Part shown: in pieces, positions 1 to 7,151 of the stretch
Layout of the letters: each line of letters begins with the position of its first letter
Position numbering within the stretch: position 1 is the stretch's first letter
Origin: Gammaproteobacteria bacterium
GTDB taxonomy: Bacteria; Pseudomonadota; Gammaproteobacteria; Xanthomonadales; SZUA-5
Length of the DNA stretch: 38,612 bases
Assembly: GCA_030430155.1 (NCBI GenBank)
Contig: JAUIFV010000025.1
Span: 1 to 38,612, forward strand
Reading direction: 5' to 3'
Made by a program: the position numbers and the translations under genes
The notes under the pieces: model-generated
Told to the model about the DNA's origin: nothing
The model's input: the letters and a program-made list of their open reading frames with translations, nothing else
Database searches by the model: none

Positions 1-446
1 CGCGAATAGAGCTGGCCCACCAGCACCGAGATATTGGCCTTGAGGAAGCCCGAGCCGACGATGATCAGCGCCAGCGCCAGCCAGAAGACGTTGATCATCG
101 GGTTGTCCTGGCCAAGCGTGCCGTCGCCTTCGAAGGCCATGAAGAAGTGGCCGATGGTGAGCAGGACAGCGCCGAACAGCACAGCCTTGCGCTGACCCAG
201 GTACTGGTCAGCCAGGTAACCACCGACGACCGGCGCGATATATACCAGCGCGGTATAGGCGCCGTAGATGACGTAGGCCCGGTCTTCCGCGAACATCCAG
301 TGCTGGATGAGATAGAAGATCAGCAGGGCGCGCATGCCGTAGTAGGAGAAACGCTCCCACATCTCGGCGAAGAAGAGGACGAAAAGACCGCGAGGATGGC
401 CGAGGAAGGTCTTTCCTTCGGCGCTGTTGGCGGAGAAATTACTCAC
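1..446 (-). CDS. POT/PTR family proton-dependent peptide transporter, N-terminal part (runs off left edge)
   Basis: An inner-membrane symporter of the POT (PTR2) branch of the major facilitator superfamily, which takes up di- and tripeptides with protons. Only the first 148 codons are in the window. The translation carries the family signature ExxERFxYYG (EMWERFSYYGMRALL, residues about 28-42), followed by hydrophobic helices and the loop DQYLGQRKAVLFG, typical of the segment between TM2 and TM3. The start is taken as GTG at 446 because GGGAG lies about 10 bases upstream and the next residues (SNFSANSAEGKTFLGHPRGL) match the short polar head usual in this family. It is the gene after the AbgT transporter on the same strand, separated by about 218 bases. 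The family assignment is secure; the substrate is inferred from the family. Confidence 0.88.
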   Translation of the reverse strand, partial: MSNFSANSAEGKTFLGHPRGLFVLFFAEMWERFSYYGMRALLIFYLIQHWMFAEDRAYVIYGAYTALVYIAPVVGGYLADQYLGQRKAVLFGAVLLTIGHFFMAFEGDGTLGQDNPMINVFWLALALIIVGSGFLKANISVLVGQLYS

Positions 447-604
447 TGCAAGGCTACTCCCGAATACGGACGGCGCAGCGGCAGCGGCTGCCTATCCGAG
501 CTGTGGATGGGCGGCGGTCTGCACTGCAGACTCGCCAAACGCGGGGGCAACGTGTAACCCAAGGCGGGTGGCGAGTCAAAGGAAAGCCGTGCTGCGGCGC
601 AGCG

Positions 605-644
605 CGAACCGGCCCAACGCGCAAGATTGCGTTCGACCGGTTCG
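605..644 (-). terminator. Nested hairpin after the AbgT gene, possible terminator
   Basis: CGAACCGG (605-612) pairs with CCGGTTCG (637-644). Inside it AACGC (616-620) pairs with GCGTT (629-633). The structure begins 21 bases past the AbgT stop codon on the transcribed (minus) strand. There is no run of T after it, so a classical Rho-independent terminator is not certain; it may only protect the 3' end of the message. Confidence 0.4.
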
Positions 645-664
645 CCGGTAGACAAATTCGCCGT

Positions 665-2245
665 TTATGGCGCGACGTACTCGTAGCTGGCGCCTACGCC
701 TAGCGGAATGCCAAGTGCCCAGAAGCCGACCAGGAAAGCGGTCCACACCACCAGCAGGGTTGCCGAATAGGGCAACATCATCGCCAACAGGGTGCCTATA
801 CCGCTGTCTTTGACGTATTTGCGGCAGAACACCACGATCAGCGGGAAGTAGGGCATCAGCGGGGTGATGATATTGGTGCTGGAATCGCCCACTCTGTAAG
901 CGGCCTGGGTCAGATCCGGGGACACGCCCAACTGCATCAGCATCGGGACCATGATCGCGCCTATCAACGCCCACTTGGCCGAGGCCGAGCCGACCATCAG
1001 GTTCACAAAGCCGGACAGCAGCACGATGCCGACCAGGGTCACCGCCATCGGCAGACCCAGCGCCTGCAGCATGTTGGCGCCTTTGATCGCCAGCAGCGCG
1101 CCCAAACCGCTTTGACCGAAGGCGTAGATGAACTGGGCGCAGAAGAAGGCCATCACGATGTAGTAGCCCATCCCGCTCATCGCCTTGCTCATCCCGGCGA
1201 TGATGTCGCGGTGGGTCTTCACGGTGCCGGCCACATAGCCGTAGACCATGCCCGGGACCAGGAAGAAGATGAAGATCAGCGCGACGATGGACTGCATCAG
1301 CGGCGCCTGGAATACCAGCAAATTGCTTTGCCCATCGGCCAGCGGGGTGCCCTCCGGAGCACGCCAGGGCGAGGCTTCAGGGAGCATGGTGGCGACCAGC
1401 AGCAGCGCGCACACCAGCATGCTGACCAGCGCCATCGTCAGACCCTTGCGCTCGACGGCGCTGAGCTCTTCCATCTTCGGCAGATCTGCCGGATCGCCAT
1501 CGACCTTGGTCGATTGCAGCCGCGGTTCGATGATCTTGTCGGTCAGGAACCACCCCACCAGCATGATCAGCACGGTGGAGGCGGTGGTGAAGAAGAAGTT
1601 GTTGAGCGGATTGACCACGACCGCCGGGTCAACCAGCTGTGCCGCCGACTGGGTCAAACCGGAAAGCAGCGGGTCCAGACTGGAGGGCACGAAGGTCGCC
1701 GAAAAGCCGCCGGAAACGCCGGCGAAGGCCGCCGCGATGCCTGCCAGCGGATGCCTTCCAGCGGCGTAGAAGATCACCGCGCCGAGCGGGATCACCAGCA
1801 CATAGCCGGCGTCCACAGCGACGTGGCTGAGGATGCCAACGCCGATCAGAGTCGGCGTCAGCAGCATCGCCGGGGTGATCGCCAACACCTTGCGCAACGC
1901 GGCGTTGATGAAACCGGTGTGCTCGGCAACGCCCAGGCCCAGCATCGCCACCAGCACCACGCCCAGCGGCGGGAAGTTGACGAAGGTGCTAACCATTTGC
2001 GAAGCGAATGCGGTCAGCGCGCCGCCGGCGAGCAGATTGGTGATCCGCAGCGGCTCGCCGCTACGTGGATCGATTTCGCTGAATGTGGTCCCGGACAACA
2101 GCCAGGAAATGACCCACACCACGACCATCAACAGCAGGAACAGCACCGCCGGATCAGGCAGCTTGTTGCCAATCCGCTCGACCCAATCCAGCATCCGGTA
2201 TACCAAGCCGCGCTCGGCGTCCGCTGCAACATTCTCCGTGGACAT
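665..2245 (-). CDS. AbgT family transporter (p-aminobenzoyl-glutamate transporter type)
   Basis: An inner-membrane protein of the AbgT family. Its members import p-aminobenzoyl-glutamate in E. coli, and some act as antimetabolite efflux pumps. The 526 residues begin with a short cytosolic segment (residues about 15-30, LDWVERIGNKLPDPAVLF, a family hallmark). About ten or more hydrophobic segments follow, with the conserved stretches AVDAGYVLVIPLGAVIFYAAGRHPLAGIAAAFAGVSGGFSA (split here only by reading) and GDSSTNIITPLMPYFP near the C-terminus. ATG at 2245 is preferred over GTG at 2251 because AAGGGG ends five bases before that ATG but touches the GTG. A hairpin follows the stop. A second member of the family starts at 37440, so the genome has at least two. 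Substrate is unknown. Confidence 0.93.
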   Translation of the reverse strand: MSTENVAADAERGLVYRMLDWVERIGNKLPDPAVLFLLLMVVVWVISWLLSGTTFSEIDPRSGEPLRITNLLAGGALTAFASQMVSTFVNFPPLGVVLVAMLGLGVAEHTGFINAALRKVLAITPAMLLTPTLIGVGILSHVAVDAGYVLVIPLGAVIFYAAGRHPLAGIAAAFAGVSGGFSATFVPSSLDPLLSGLTQSAAQLVDPAVVVNPLNNFFFTTASTVLIMLVGWFLTDKIIEPRLQSTKVDGDPADLPKMEELSAVERKGLTMALVSMLVCALLLVATMLPEASPWRAPEGTPLADGQSNLLVFQAPLMQSIVALIFIFFLVPGMVYGYVAGTVKTHRDIIAGMSKAMSGMGYYIVMAFFCAQFIYAFGQSGLGALLAIKGANMLQALGLPMAVTLVGIVLLSGFVNLMVGSASAKWALIGAIMVPMLMQLGVSPDLTQAAYRVGDSSTNIITPLMPYFPLIVVFCRKYVKDSGIGTLLAMMLPYSATLLVVWTAFLVGFWALGIPLGVGASYEYVAP

Positions 2246-2307
2246 GACCACCCCTTCAGCCTGTGCAAGGCGGCGAGAGTAGCACCGCGCGTAGTGCCGT
2301 GGCTGTT

Positions 2308-2337
2308 CTGGGCCCTAAGCCCTGGGCCCTGGGCCCT
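2308..2337. repeat. GGGCCC-rich palindromic tract (family D)
   Basis: Three overlapping copies of CCCTGGGCCCT lie in the gap between the AbgT start and the dioxygenase stop codon (2340-2342), almost touching that stop. Similar tracts occur at 3223-3305, 7046-7130, 17360-17372 and 37329-37350. Confidence 0.75.
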
Positions 2338-2339
2338 CG

Positions 2340-3209
2340 CTATGCACTGCTCGTGCTCGCCCCCAACACCGTCCGCACTTCGAACAGCTCGGGGAAGAAG
2401 GTCAGCTCCAAGGCTTGCTTCAAAAAGCCTACGCCGGAAGACCCGCCGGTGCCGCGTCTGAAACCGATGATCCGCTCGACGGTCTTCATGTGGCGGAAGC
2501 GCCACAGCTGGAAGGCCTCTTCGACATCCACCAGTTGCTCGCAAAGGTGGTACTCGCTCCAATGGCTGCGCGGTTCGGTGTAGATCCTGGCGAAGACATC
2601 GACCAGAGCGCGATGGCGCTGATGCGGCTTGGTCACGTCGCGCTCGATGATCTCGGCCGGCACCGCGTGGCCCTGCCGGCCGAGGTGGCGCAGGAACTCG
2701 TCGTATAGGCTGGGCTGCTGCAACACCGCCTGCAGACGTTCACGCTGCGCCGGCTCGTAGTCGAACAGCGGCAGCATGTCGGCATTCTTGTTGCCGAGCA
2801 GAAATTCGACCATCCGATACTGCAGCGATTGGAAACCGCTGGCCGGCCCCAGCACGTCGCGAAACTCCAGGTATTCGCTGGGCGTGAGCGTCTCCAGCAC
2901 AGCCCACTGTTCGAACAGCTGACGCTGGATGTGTTTGACCCTGGCCAGGATCTTCAGACAGGGATCGACCCGATCGGCGCGCAGATGGACCAGCGCCGCG
3001 CTCAGCTCATGGATGATCAGCTTCAGCCACAGCTCGCTGGTCTGGTGCTGGATGATGAACAGCATCTCGTCGTGATGCGCCGGCTTGGACAACGGATGCT
3101 GCGCATCCAATAGCTTGTCCAGCCCCAGATAACGGTCGTAGGTGAGCCGGTCTTTGAGATCGACAGTGACGTCGCGCTCCAGGGCGCGTTGATTGGATTC
3201 GGTGCTCAT
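2340..3209 (-). CDS. kynA: Tryptophan 2,3-dioxygenase
   Basis: A cytosolic haem enzyme that opens the indole ring of L-tryptophan with O2 to give N-formylkynurenine, the first step of the kynurenine pathway. The 289-residue length is usual for bacterial members. With ATG at 3209 as start, the residues known from the Xanthomonas campestris enzyme fall at the same numbers: H55 (in [10 protein letters not shown], the active-site base), Y113 and R117 (carboxylate binding), H240 (haem ligand, in [13 protein letters not shown]) and T254 (in GTGG). This agreement also fixes the start; upstream codons in the same frame read through a GGGCCC repeat and are not credible. No kynureninase or formamidase gene is adjacent. 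GGGCCC-rich repeats sit on both sides of the gene, and a terminator at 3314-3339 separates it from the sigma factor operon upstream. Confidence 0.96.
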   Translation of the reverse strand: MSTESNQRALERDVTVDLKDRLTYDRYLGLDKLLDAQHPLSKPAHHDEMLFIIQHQTSELWLKLIIHELSAALVHLRADRVDPCLKILARVKHIQRQLFEQWAVLETLTPSEYLEFRDVLGPASGFQSLQYRMVEFLLGNKNADMLPLFDYEPAQRERLQAVLQQPSLYDEFLRHLGRQGHAVPAEIIERDVTKPHQRHRALVDVFARIYTEPRSHWSEYHLCEQLVDVEEAFQLWRFRHMKTVERIIGFRRGTGGSSGVGFLKQALELTFFPELFEVRTVLGASTSSA

Positions 3210-3222
3210 GGGGCGAGTGTAG

Positions 3223-3305
3223 CCAGGGCCCAGGGCCCAGGGAACAGGGCCCAGCGCGACGCACCCGGAGTTCAGTCTGGGCCCCCGGCTCAATTTCCTG
3301 GGCCC
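3223..3305. repeat. GGGCCC-rich inverted tracts upstream of the dioxygenase (family D)
   Basis: Direct copies of CAGGGCCCAGG at 3223-3254 face CTGGGCCC copies at 3277-3305, so the segment can fold back on itself. It covers most of the space between the dioxygenase start (3209) and the terminator at 3314, where the dioxygenase promoter would have to be. Confidence 0.7.
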
Positions 3306-3313
3306 TGCAAAGC

Positions 3314-3339
3314 AAAAAAGGACCGTGCGGTCCTTTTTT
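3314..3339 (-). terminator. Perfect bidirectional Rho-independent terminator
   Basis: AAAAAA, then GGACCG (3320-3325), a two-base centre, CGGTCC (3328-3333), then TTTTTT (3334-3339). The stem is fully complementary and has a T run on either strand. It lies downstream of the sigma/anti-sigma operon on the minus strand and should end that transcript before the dioxygenase gene. Confidence 0.9.
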
Positions 3340-3354
3340 GAGAGGCTGCGAGGC

Positions 3355-3409
3355 CACCGGGCTGAAAGCCCACTCCTTCGGGCAATGAAAGAGGGCTTTT
3401 CGCCCGGTG
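3355..3409. repeat. Nested inverted repeat downstream of the sigma factor operon
   Basis: CACCGGGC (3355-3362) pairs with GCCCGGTG (3402-3409), and inside it AGCCC (3367-3371) pairs with GGGCT (3393-3397), leaving a 21-base loop. It lies between the end of the probable anti-sigma gene (3494) and the terminator. It could be an mRNA 3' structure or a remnant of a short repeat; nothing in the sequence decides. Confidence 0.55.
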
Positions 3410-3493
3410 ACCTTACGCAATGTCGGTGTGCGCCGACAAAAGCTAAGACGCAGGTTGGAGAGAATCTCTCTCAGCCTGCCTCCAGAATGTGAC

Positions 3494-3907
3494 CTACCCC
3501 TCGAAATCGCCGCCGAACAGCTCACCAGTGGGTTCGAATGAGGCGCTGGTAAGCACATCGGCGACCAGCATCTGTTGAGCAGGAGCGGCAACGGGGGCGC
3601 TCTCCTGCACCGGTGCCGGGGCCAGCAGCATCACCGCGGCGGCGGCGCTGGCCGCGGTAAGCCCGCCCAGATTCCAGCCGCTGAGCCAAGCAAAACCGAA
3701 ACGACGGGCCTGTACGGAGCGGACGCGATTGACCAGTTCATCGGCCGCTGGCTCAACGCGCATGGCGAGCTTGAGCGCTTGCAGCGAACGCGGATTGTTG
3801 AGCAGCGCGTCCAGGTGCTGCTGCCGGGTCGTTGCTCCCAAATCGCCGCGCAACAGCTCGGCTGCCATGGTGCTGAACTGCTCGGGTGCTTGCTTACGAT
3901 CGCTCAT
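3494..3907 (-). CDS. Small single-pass membrane protein, probable anti-sigma factor
   Basis: Not recognisable by family, but its position points to control of the sigma factor just upstream. It overlaps the end of that gene by about 14 bases in another frame, so the two are translated together. The 137 residues have a polar N-terminal half (residues about 1-75, rich in charged helical sequence like the cytosolic part of anti-sigma factors). One hydrophobic segment follows (GGLTAASAAAAVMLLAPAP, about 84-102), then a short Ala/Pro-rich outer part ending in LFGGDFEG. No zinc-binding HxxxCxxC motif is present, so it is not a ZAS-type anti-sigma. ATG at 3907 is chosen because GAGG lies six bases before it; ATG at 3910 and 3919 are alternatives. 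The anti-sigma role is inferred from context. Confidence 0.75.
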   Translation of the reverse strand: MSDRKQAPEQFSTMAAELLRGDLGATTRQQHLDALLNNPRSLQALKLAMRVEPAADELVNRVRSVQARRFGFAWLSGWNLGGLTAASAAAAVMLLAPAPVQESAPVAAPAQQMLVADVLTSASFEPTGELFGGDFEG

Positions 3908-4442
3908 CATCCACCTCACACGCCTTTTTCAACTCGGCCAGGCTGCGATACAGCAAATTGCGTGCCTTGGCTTCGCTCCAGTCCAGCAGTCGACCGCTCT
4001 CGGCGGTGCTGAAACCGGCCATGTACAGACGGATCACTCGGGCGGTATCGGCCGGCACGCCGGCCAGATAGCGCTCGATACGCTCCAACGCTTGGCGGTT
4101 TTCCAACCAGTGCGCCGGCAGTCCCACCGATTCGCTCTGCAGCCCCGAATCCGCGTTCTCCGAATCCAGAGTCTCGAGCTCAGCCTTGGGCAATTGGTCG
4201 CCGCGACTGCTGGCCCGACGCAGGGCATCGATAGTGACGCTCATCACCGTCTGCTTAATCCAAGACGCAGGTTGGCGGATTTCTCTCTCAGACTTGAGCG
4301 CACGCCACAGGCGGATGTGCACCTCCTGCTCCAGATCGTCCAGATCCGAAACCGGCAGGCCGGGGTCCGCCGAGCGCAGCGCAGCGCGGACCCGGCCGCC
4401 GTACTCGGCTAGCCACTGCCGCAGCTTTCGATCACTGGTCAT
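3894..4442 (-). CDS. RNA polymerase ECF sigma-70 factor
   Basis: A 182-residue extracytoplasmic-function sigma factor that would direct RNA polymerase to a small regulon. Region 2 is seen at residues about 25-75 (LEQEVHIRLWRALKSE, then PASWIKQTVMSVTIDALRR). Region 4 is at about 120-175 (ALERIERYLAGVPADTARVIRLYMAGFSTAESGRLLDWSEAKARNLLYRSLAELKKA), containing the helix-turn-helix that reads the -35 box. GGAAG four bases before ATG at 4442 supports the start. The gene overlaps its partner membrane protein at 3907. The target promoter is unknown; no obvious copy of a shared promoter could be picked out by eye. Confidence 0.93.
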   Translation of the reverse strand: MTSDRKLRQWLAEYGGRVRAALRSADPGLPVSDLDDLEQEVHIRLWRALKSEREIRQPASWIKQTVMSVTIDALRRASSRGDQLPKAELETLDSENADSGLQSESVGLPAHWLENRQALERIERYLAGVPADTARVIRLYMAGFSTAESGRLLDWSEAKARNLLYRSLAELKKACEVDDERS

Positions 4443-4504
4443 GGGACTTCCGTGCAGATTCGGCCGGCGTTGCGCTTAGGGCGCATGGTTGGCCGACAAC
4501 GCGG

Positions 4505-4777
4505 CTATGCCCCGCTCTTGCCCAGCAGCGAGCGCACCAGCGTGCCGATTTCTTCCTTGCTGCCGGTCACCGTGATCTGATGCTCGCGGGGCAGCTCGGT
4601 TGCCAGGGTGACGGCATATTCGACGCCATCGGAGTTGCCTTCGTCATCGAGCTTGGGAAAGGTCTCGATCTTGCCAATATGGCAAATACGGTTGCCGTCG
4701 AGAAAGCTGCCGTTGGGTAACTTGATCCAGCGCTGCATCGGCCTGGCCTGTGCGGTGTGAGCAGTCCCCATTGTCAC
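4505..4777 (-). CDS. Small hypothetical protein
   Basis: Not assigned to a family. The 90 residues have a compact, well-folded look: MQRWIKLPNGSFLDGNRICHIGKIETFPKLDDEG is followed by EYAVTLATELPREHQITVTGSKEEIGTLVRSLL. This reads like a small beta-rich domain with a C-terminal helix and no signal peptide or membrane segment. Three starts are possible: GTG at 4777, ATG at 4771 and ATG at 4738. None has a strong ribosome site, and the last gives a 77-residue protein that begins at the conserved-looking part. It lies upstream of the sigma factor gene on the same strand, 62 bases away, and is divergent from the E1 alpha gene. Function unknown. Confidence 0.7.
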   Translation of the reverse strand: MTMGTAHTAQARPMQRWIKLPNGSFLDGNRICHIGKIETFPKLDDEGNSDGVEYAVTLATELPREHQITVTGSKEEIGTLVRSLLGKSGA

Positions 4778-4866
4778 CGATCCGAGTGTGCGCAGCCAGA
4801 GCGCGCCGATGCCCTGGGATTCTCACCGGCCGTTGATCCTGCCCTTGCGGCACGCCCCTCTCACCT

Positions 4867-4914
4867 GTTATCAACTGTGAGCCCTCGCGGTTGATGACGA
4901 TTGGTGACGAGGGC
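4867..4914. promoter_or_regulatory. Overlapping dyads in the divergent region before the oxo-acid dehydrogenase operon
   Basis: GTTATCAAC (4867-4875) faces a near-complement GTTGATGAC (4890-4898), and GCCCTCG (4881-4887) faces CGAGGGC (4908-4914). The dyads lie between the divergent starts at 4777 and about 4989, where an operator would be expected. No regulator gene is adjacent, so the role is a guess. Confidence 0.3.
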
Positions 4915-4988
4915 AGGGTCACCGCGCTGTGGTCATAATGCCGCGGGACCGCAAAGACATTCTGGATTTGCCGCGTTCGGGAGGGAAC

Positions 4989-6065
4989 GTGTCGACGATT
5001 GCTCGCTTCGAGATCGAGTATTTACAGTACCTCAACGCCGAGGCGCAGGCCGTCGGCGAGTTGCCTGCGCTGGCTCGCGACCGCGAGCGGCTGGTCAAGC
5101 TGTATCAGCTGATGAGCCTGGTGCGAGTCTTCGACAGCAAGGCCATCGCCCTGCAGCGCACCGGCAAATTGGGCACCTACGCTTCCTGTCTGGGCCACGA
5201 AGCCGCCCACGTCGGCATCGGTGCGGCGATGCAGAAGGCCGACGTGTTCGCGCCCATGTATCGCGAATACGGCACCCAGATCTATCGCGGGGTCAAGCCA
5301 CGCGAGATCCTGCTCTACTGGGGCGGCGACGAACGCGGCAACAACTACGCCAACGCGCCCCACGACTACGCCTGGTCGGTGCCTATTTCCACCCAGTGCC
5401 TGCACGCTGCCGGCGCCGCCATGGCGCTGAAGATCCGCAAGCAAGCGCAGGCCGCGGTATGCGTGTGCGGCGACGGCGGCAGTTCCAAGGCCGACTTCTA
5501 CGGTGCGCTAAACGTGGCCGGCGCGCAGCAGCTGCCGCTGGTGCTGGTGGTGGTCAACAACCAGTGGGCGATCAGCGTACCGCGCCATCTGCAAAGCGGC
5601 GCCCAGACCCTGGCGCAGAAGGCCATTGCCGGCGGCATCGAGGGCATCCAGGTCGATGGCAACGACCTATTCGCGGTGCACGAAGCGATGGATACGGCGC
5701 TCAAGCGCGCTCGCGCCGGCGGCGGCGCCACCCTGGTGGAAATGGTCACCTATCGCTTGTCCGATCACACCACCGCCGACGACGCCCGCCGCTATCGCGA
5801 GGATGCCGAGCTGGAGGAGGCCAAGGCCAAGGAGCCGCTACTCCGGTTGCGTCGCTATCTGAGCGATCAGGGCTGGTGGGACGACGAGCGCGAGCAAGCT
5901 TGGCTGAAAACCGCGCGGGAACAGATCGACGTCGAGGTGGAGGCCTATTTGTCGACCCCCAGACAGCCCGTCGGCGCGATGTTCGATTACGTCTACGCCG
6001 AGATTCCCGAAGAGCTGCGGGCCCAGCGCGCGGCCGCCATCGCCGCAGCGGAGAGAGCGAACTGA
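4989..6065 (+). CDS. 2-oxo-acid dehydrogenase E1 component, alpha subunit (branched-chain type)
   Basis: The thiamine-diphosphate-binding subunit of an alpha2beta2 E1, which decarboxylates a 2-oxo acid (probably branched-chain, from Val/Leu/Ile breakdown; pyruvate is possible) and passes the acyl group to E2. The ThDP/Mg motif is GDG at residues 161-163 with NN at 190-191. The phosphorylation-loop-like YRLSDHTTADDARRYR lies near residue 255. GTG at 4989 is chosen as start because GGGAGGG stands four to five bases before it. In-frame GTG at 4929 and ATG at 4938 would add about 20 residues but have no clear ribosome site. The stop overlaps the E1 beta start by one base (TGATG), so the pair is translationally coupled. 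The split E1 suggests the branched-chain type but does not prove it. Confidence 0.92.
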   Translation: MSTIARFEIEYLQYLNAEAQAVGELPALARDRERLVKLYQLMSLVRVFDSKAIALQRTGKLGTYASCLGHEAAHVGIGAAMQKADVFAPMYREYGTQIYRGVKPREILLYWGGDERGNNYANAPHDYAWSVPISTQCLHAAGAAMALKIRKQAQAAVCVCGDGGSSKADFYGALNVAGAQQLPLVLVVVNNQWAISVPRHLQSGAQTLAQKAIAGGIEGIQVDGNDLFAVHEAMDTALKRARAGGGATLVEMVTYRLSDHTTADDARRYREDAELEEAKAKEPLLRLRRYLSDQGWWDDEREQAWLKTAREQIDVEVEAYLSTPRQPVGAMFDYVYAEIPEELRAQRAAAIAAAERAN

Positions 6066-7045
6066 TGCCGGCACTGACCCTGATTGAAGCGGTGACCCAG
6101 GCGCTGGCCTATGAAATGGCCAATGACCCCAGCGTGGTAGTGCTGGGCGAGGACGTCGGCGTCAACGGCGGCGTGTTTCGCGCCACCGTGGGCCTGCAGG
6201 CGCGCTTCGGCGCCGAGCGGGTGATCGACACGCCGCTGGACGAGACCACCATCGCCGGCCTGACCGTCGGTCTGGCCACCCAAGGCATGAAGCCGATCGC
6301 CGAGGCCCAGTTCGAAGGCTTCATCTACCCGATGATCGATCACATCGCCTGCCACGCCACCCGCATGCGCCACCGCACTCGCGGCCGACTGACCTGCCCG
6401 ATGGTGCTGCGTGCGCCGTGGGGCGGCGGGATCCGTGCACCGGAGCATCACTCCGAAGCCAACGAGGCGCTGTTCACTCACATGCCGGGGCTACGGGTGG
6501 TGATTCCCTCTTCGCCCTCGCGCGCCTACGGCCTGCTGCTGGCGGCCATCCGCGACCCGGATCCGGTGATCTGGTTCGAGCCCAAGCGGATCTACCGGCA
6601 GTACAAGGAAGAGGTCCCCGACGACGGCGAAGCGCTGCCGCTGGACGTGTGTTTCGTCCTCCGCGAAGGCCGCGACGCCACCGTGGTGACCTGGGGCGCG
6701 CAGGTCAAGGAGTGCCTGGAGGCGGCCGAGTTGCTCAGCGCCGAAGGCATCGAGATCGAAGTCATCGACGTCGCCACGCTTAAACCGCTGGATTTCGACA
6801 CCATCCACGAATCGGTGCGCAAAACCGGCCGCTGCGTGATCGTCCACGAGGCCCCGCGCAACGGCGCGGTGGGCGCGGAGATCGCCGCACGGCTGGCCGA
6901 AGAAGCCATGTTCGACCTGGTCGCCCCGGTCAAACGGGTCTCCGGCTACGACATCCCCATCCCCTTGTTCCGGCTGGAGATGGAGTATTTGCCGTCGGTG
7001 AAGCGGATTGCCGATGGGGTGCGGGGGGTGATGGGGTACAGATAA
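6065..7045 (+). CDS. 2-oxo-acid dehydrogenase E1 component, beta subunit
   Basis: A 326-residue transketolase-like beta subunit that completes the E1 heterotetramer. Seen from the N-terminus: MPALTLIEAVTQALAYEMANDPSV, then GEDVGVNGGVFRATVGL (about 26-42), DTPLDETTIAGLTVGLA (about 56-72), EAQFEGFIYPMIDHIACHATRMRHRTRG (about 80-107), and the C-terminal transketolase fold with VTWGAQVKECLEAAE and CVIVHEAPRNGAVGAEIAA. The length is normal for the family. The ATG overlaps the last base of the E1 alpha stop. A GGGCCC-rich inverted repeat begins directly after its stop and separates it from E2. Confidence 0.94.
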   Translation: MPALTLIEAVTQALAYEMANDPSVVVLGEDVGVNGGVFRATVGLQARFGAERVIDTPLDETTIAGLTVGLATQGMKPIAEAQFEGFIYPMIDHIACHATRMRHRTRGRLTCPMVLRAPWGGGIRAPEHHSEANEALFTHMPGLRVVIPSSPSRAYGLLLAAIRDPDPVIWFEPKRIYRQYKEEVPDDGEALPLDVCFVLREGRDATVVTWGAQVKECLEAAELLSAEGIEIEVIDVATLKPLDFDTIHESVRKTGRCVIVHEAPRNGAVGAEIAARLAEEAMFDLVAPVKRVSGYDIPIPLFRLEMEYLPSVKRIADGVRGVMGYR

Positions 7046-7130
7046 GGGCCCAGGGCTCAGGGCCCAGGGCACAGTTGGGACGCGAGCTTGGAAATCTGGG
7101 CCCTAGGCCCTGAGCCCTGGGCCCTAGACT
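7046..7130. repeat. GGGCCC-rich inverted repeat between E1 beta and E2 (family D)
   Basis: GGGCCCAGGGCTCAGGGCCC at the left is the reverse complement of GGGCCCTGAGCCCTGGGCCC-like sequence at the right (about 7102-7127), with a spacer of about 35 bases. The hairpin would form in the operon message between the E1 beta stop and the E2 start (7152), and might set the ratio of E1 to E2. Confidence 0.75.
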
Positions 7131-7151
7131 GTAGGACGAGGAAACGCAGCC

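Noticed and set aside
1112-2461. Long open frame opposite the AbgT gene
   Set aside because: It is the antisense of a clear transporter, is rich in His, Gln and Arg as expected for a shadow of GC-rich coding DNA, and has no family features.
4901-6062. Upstream extension of the E1 beta frame through the E1 alpha gene
   Set aside because: The Arg/Gly-rich translation before residue 389 is the out-of-frame reading of E1 alpha. The real E1 beta begins at ATG 6065, coupled by TGATG.
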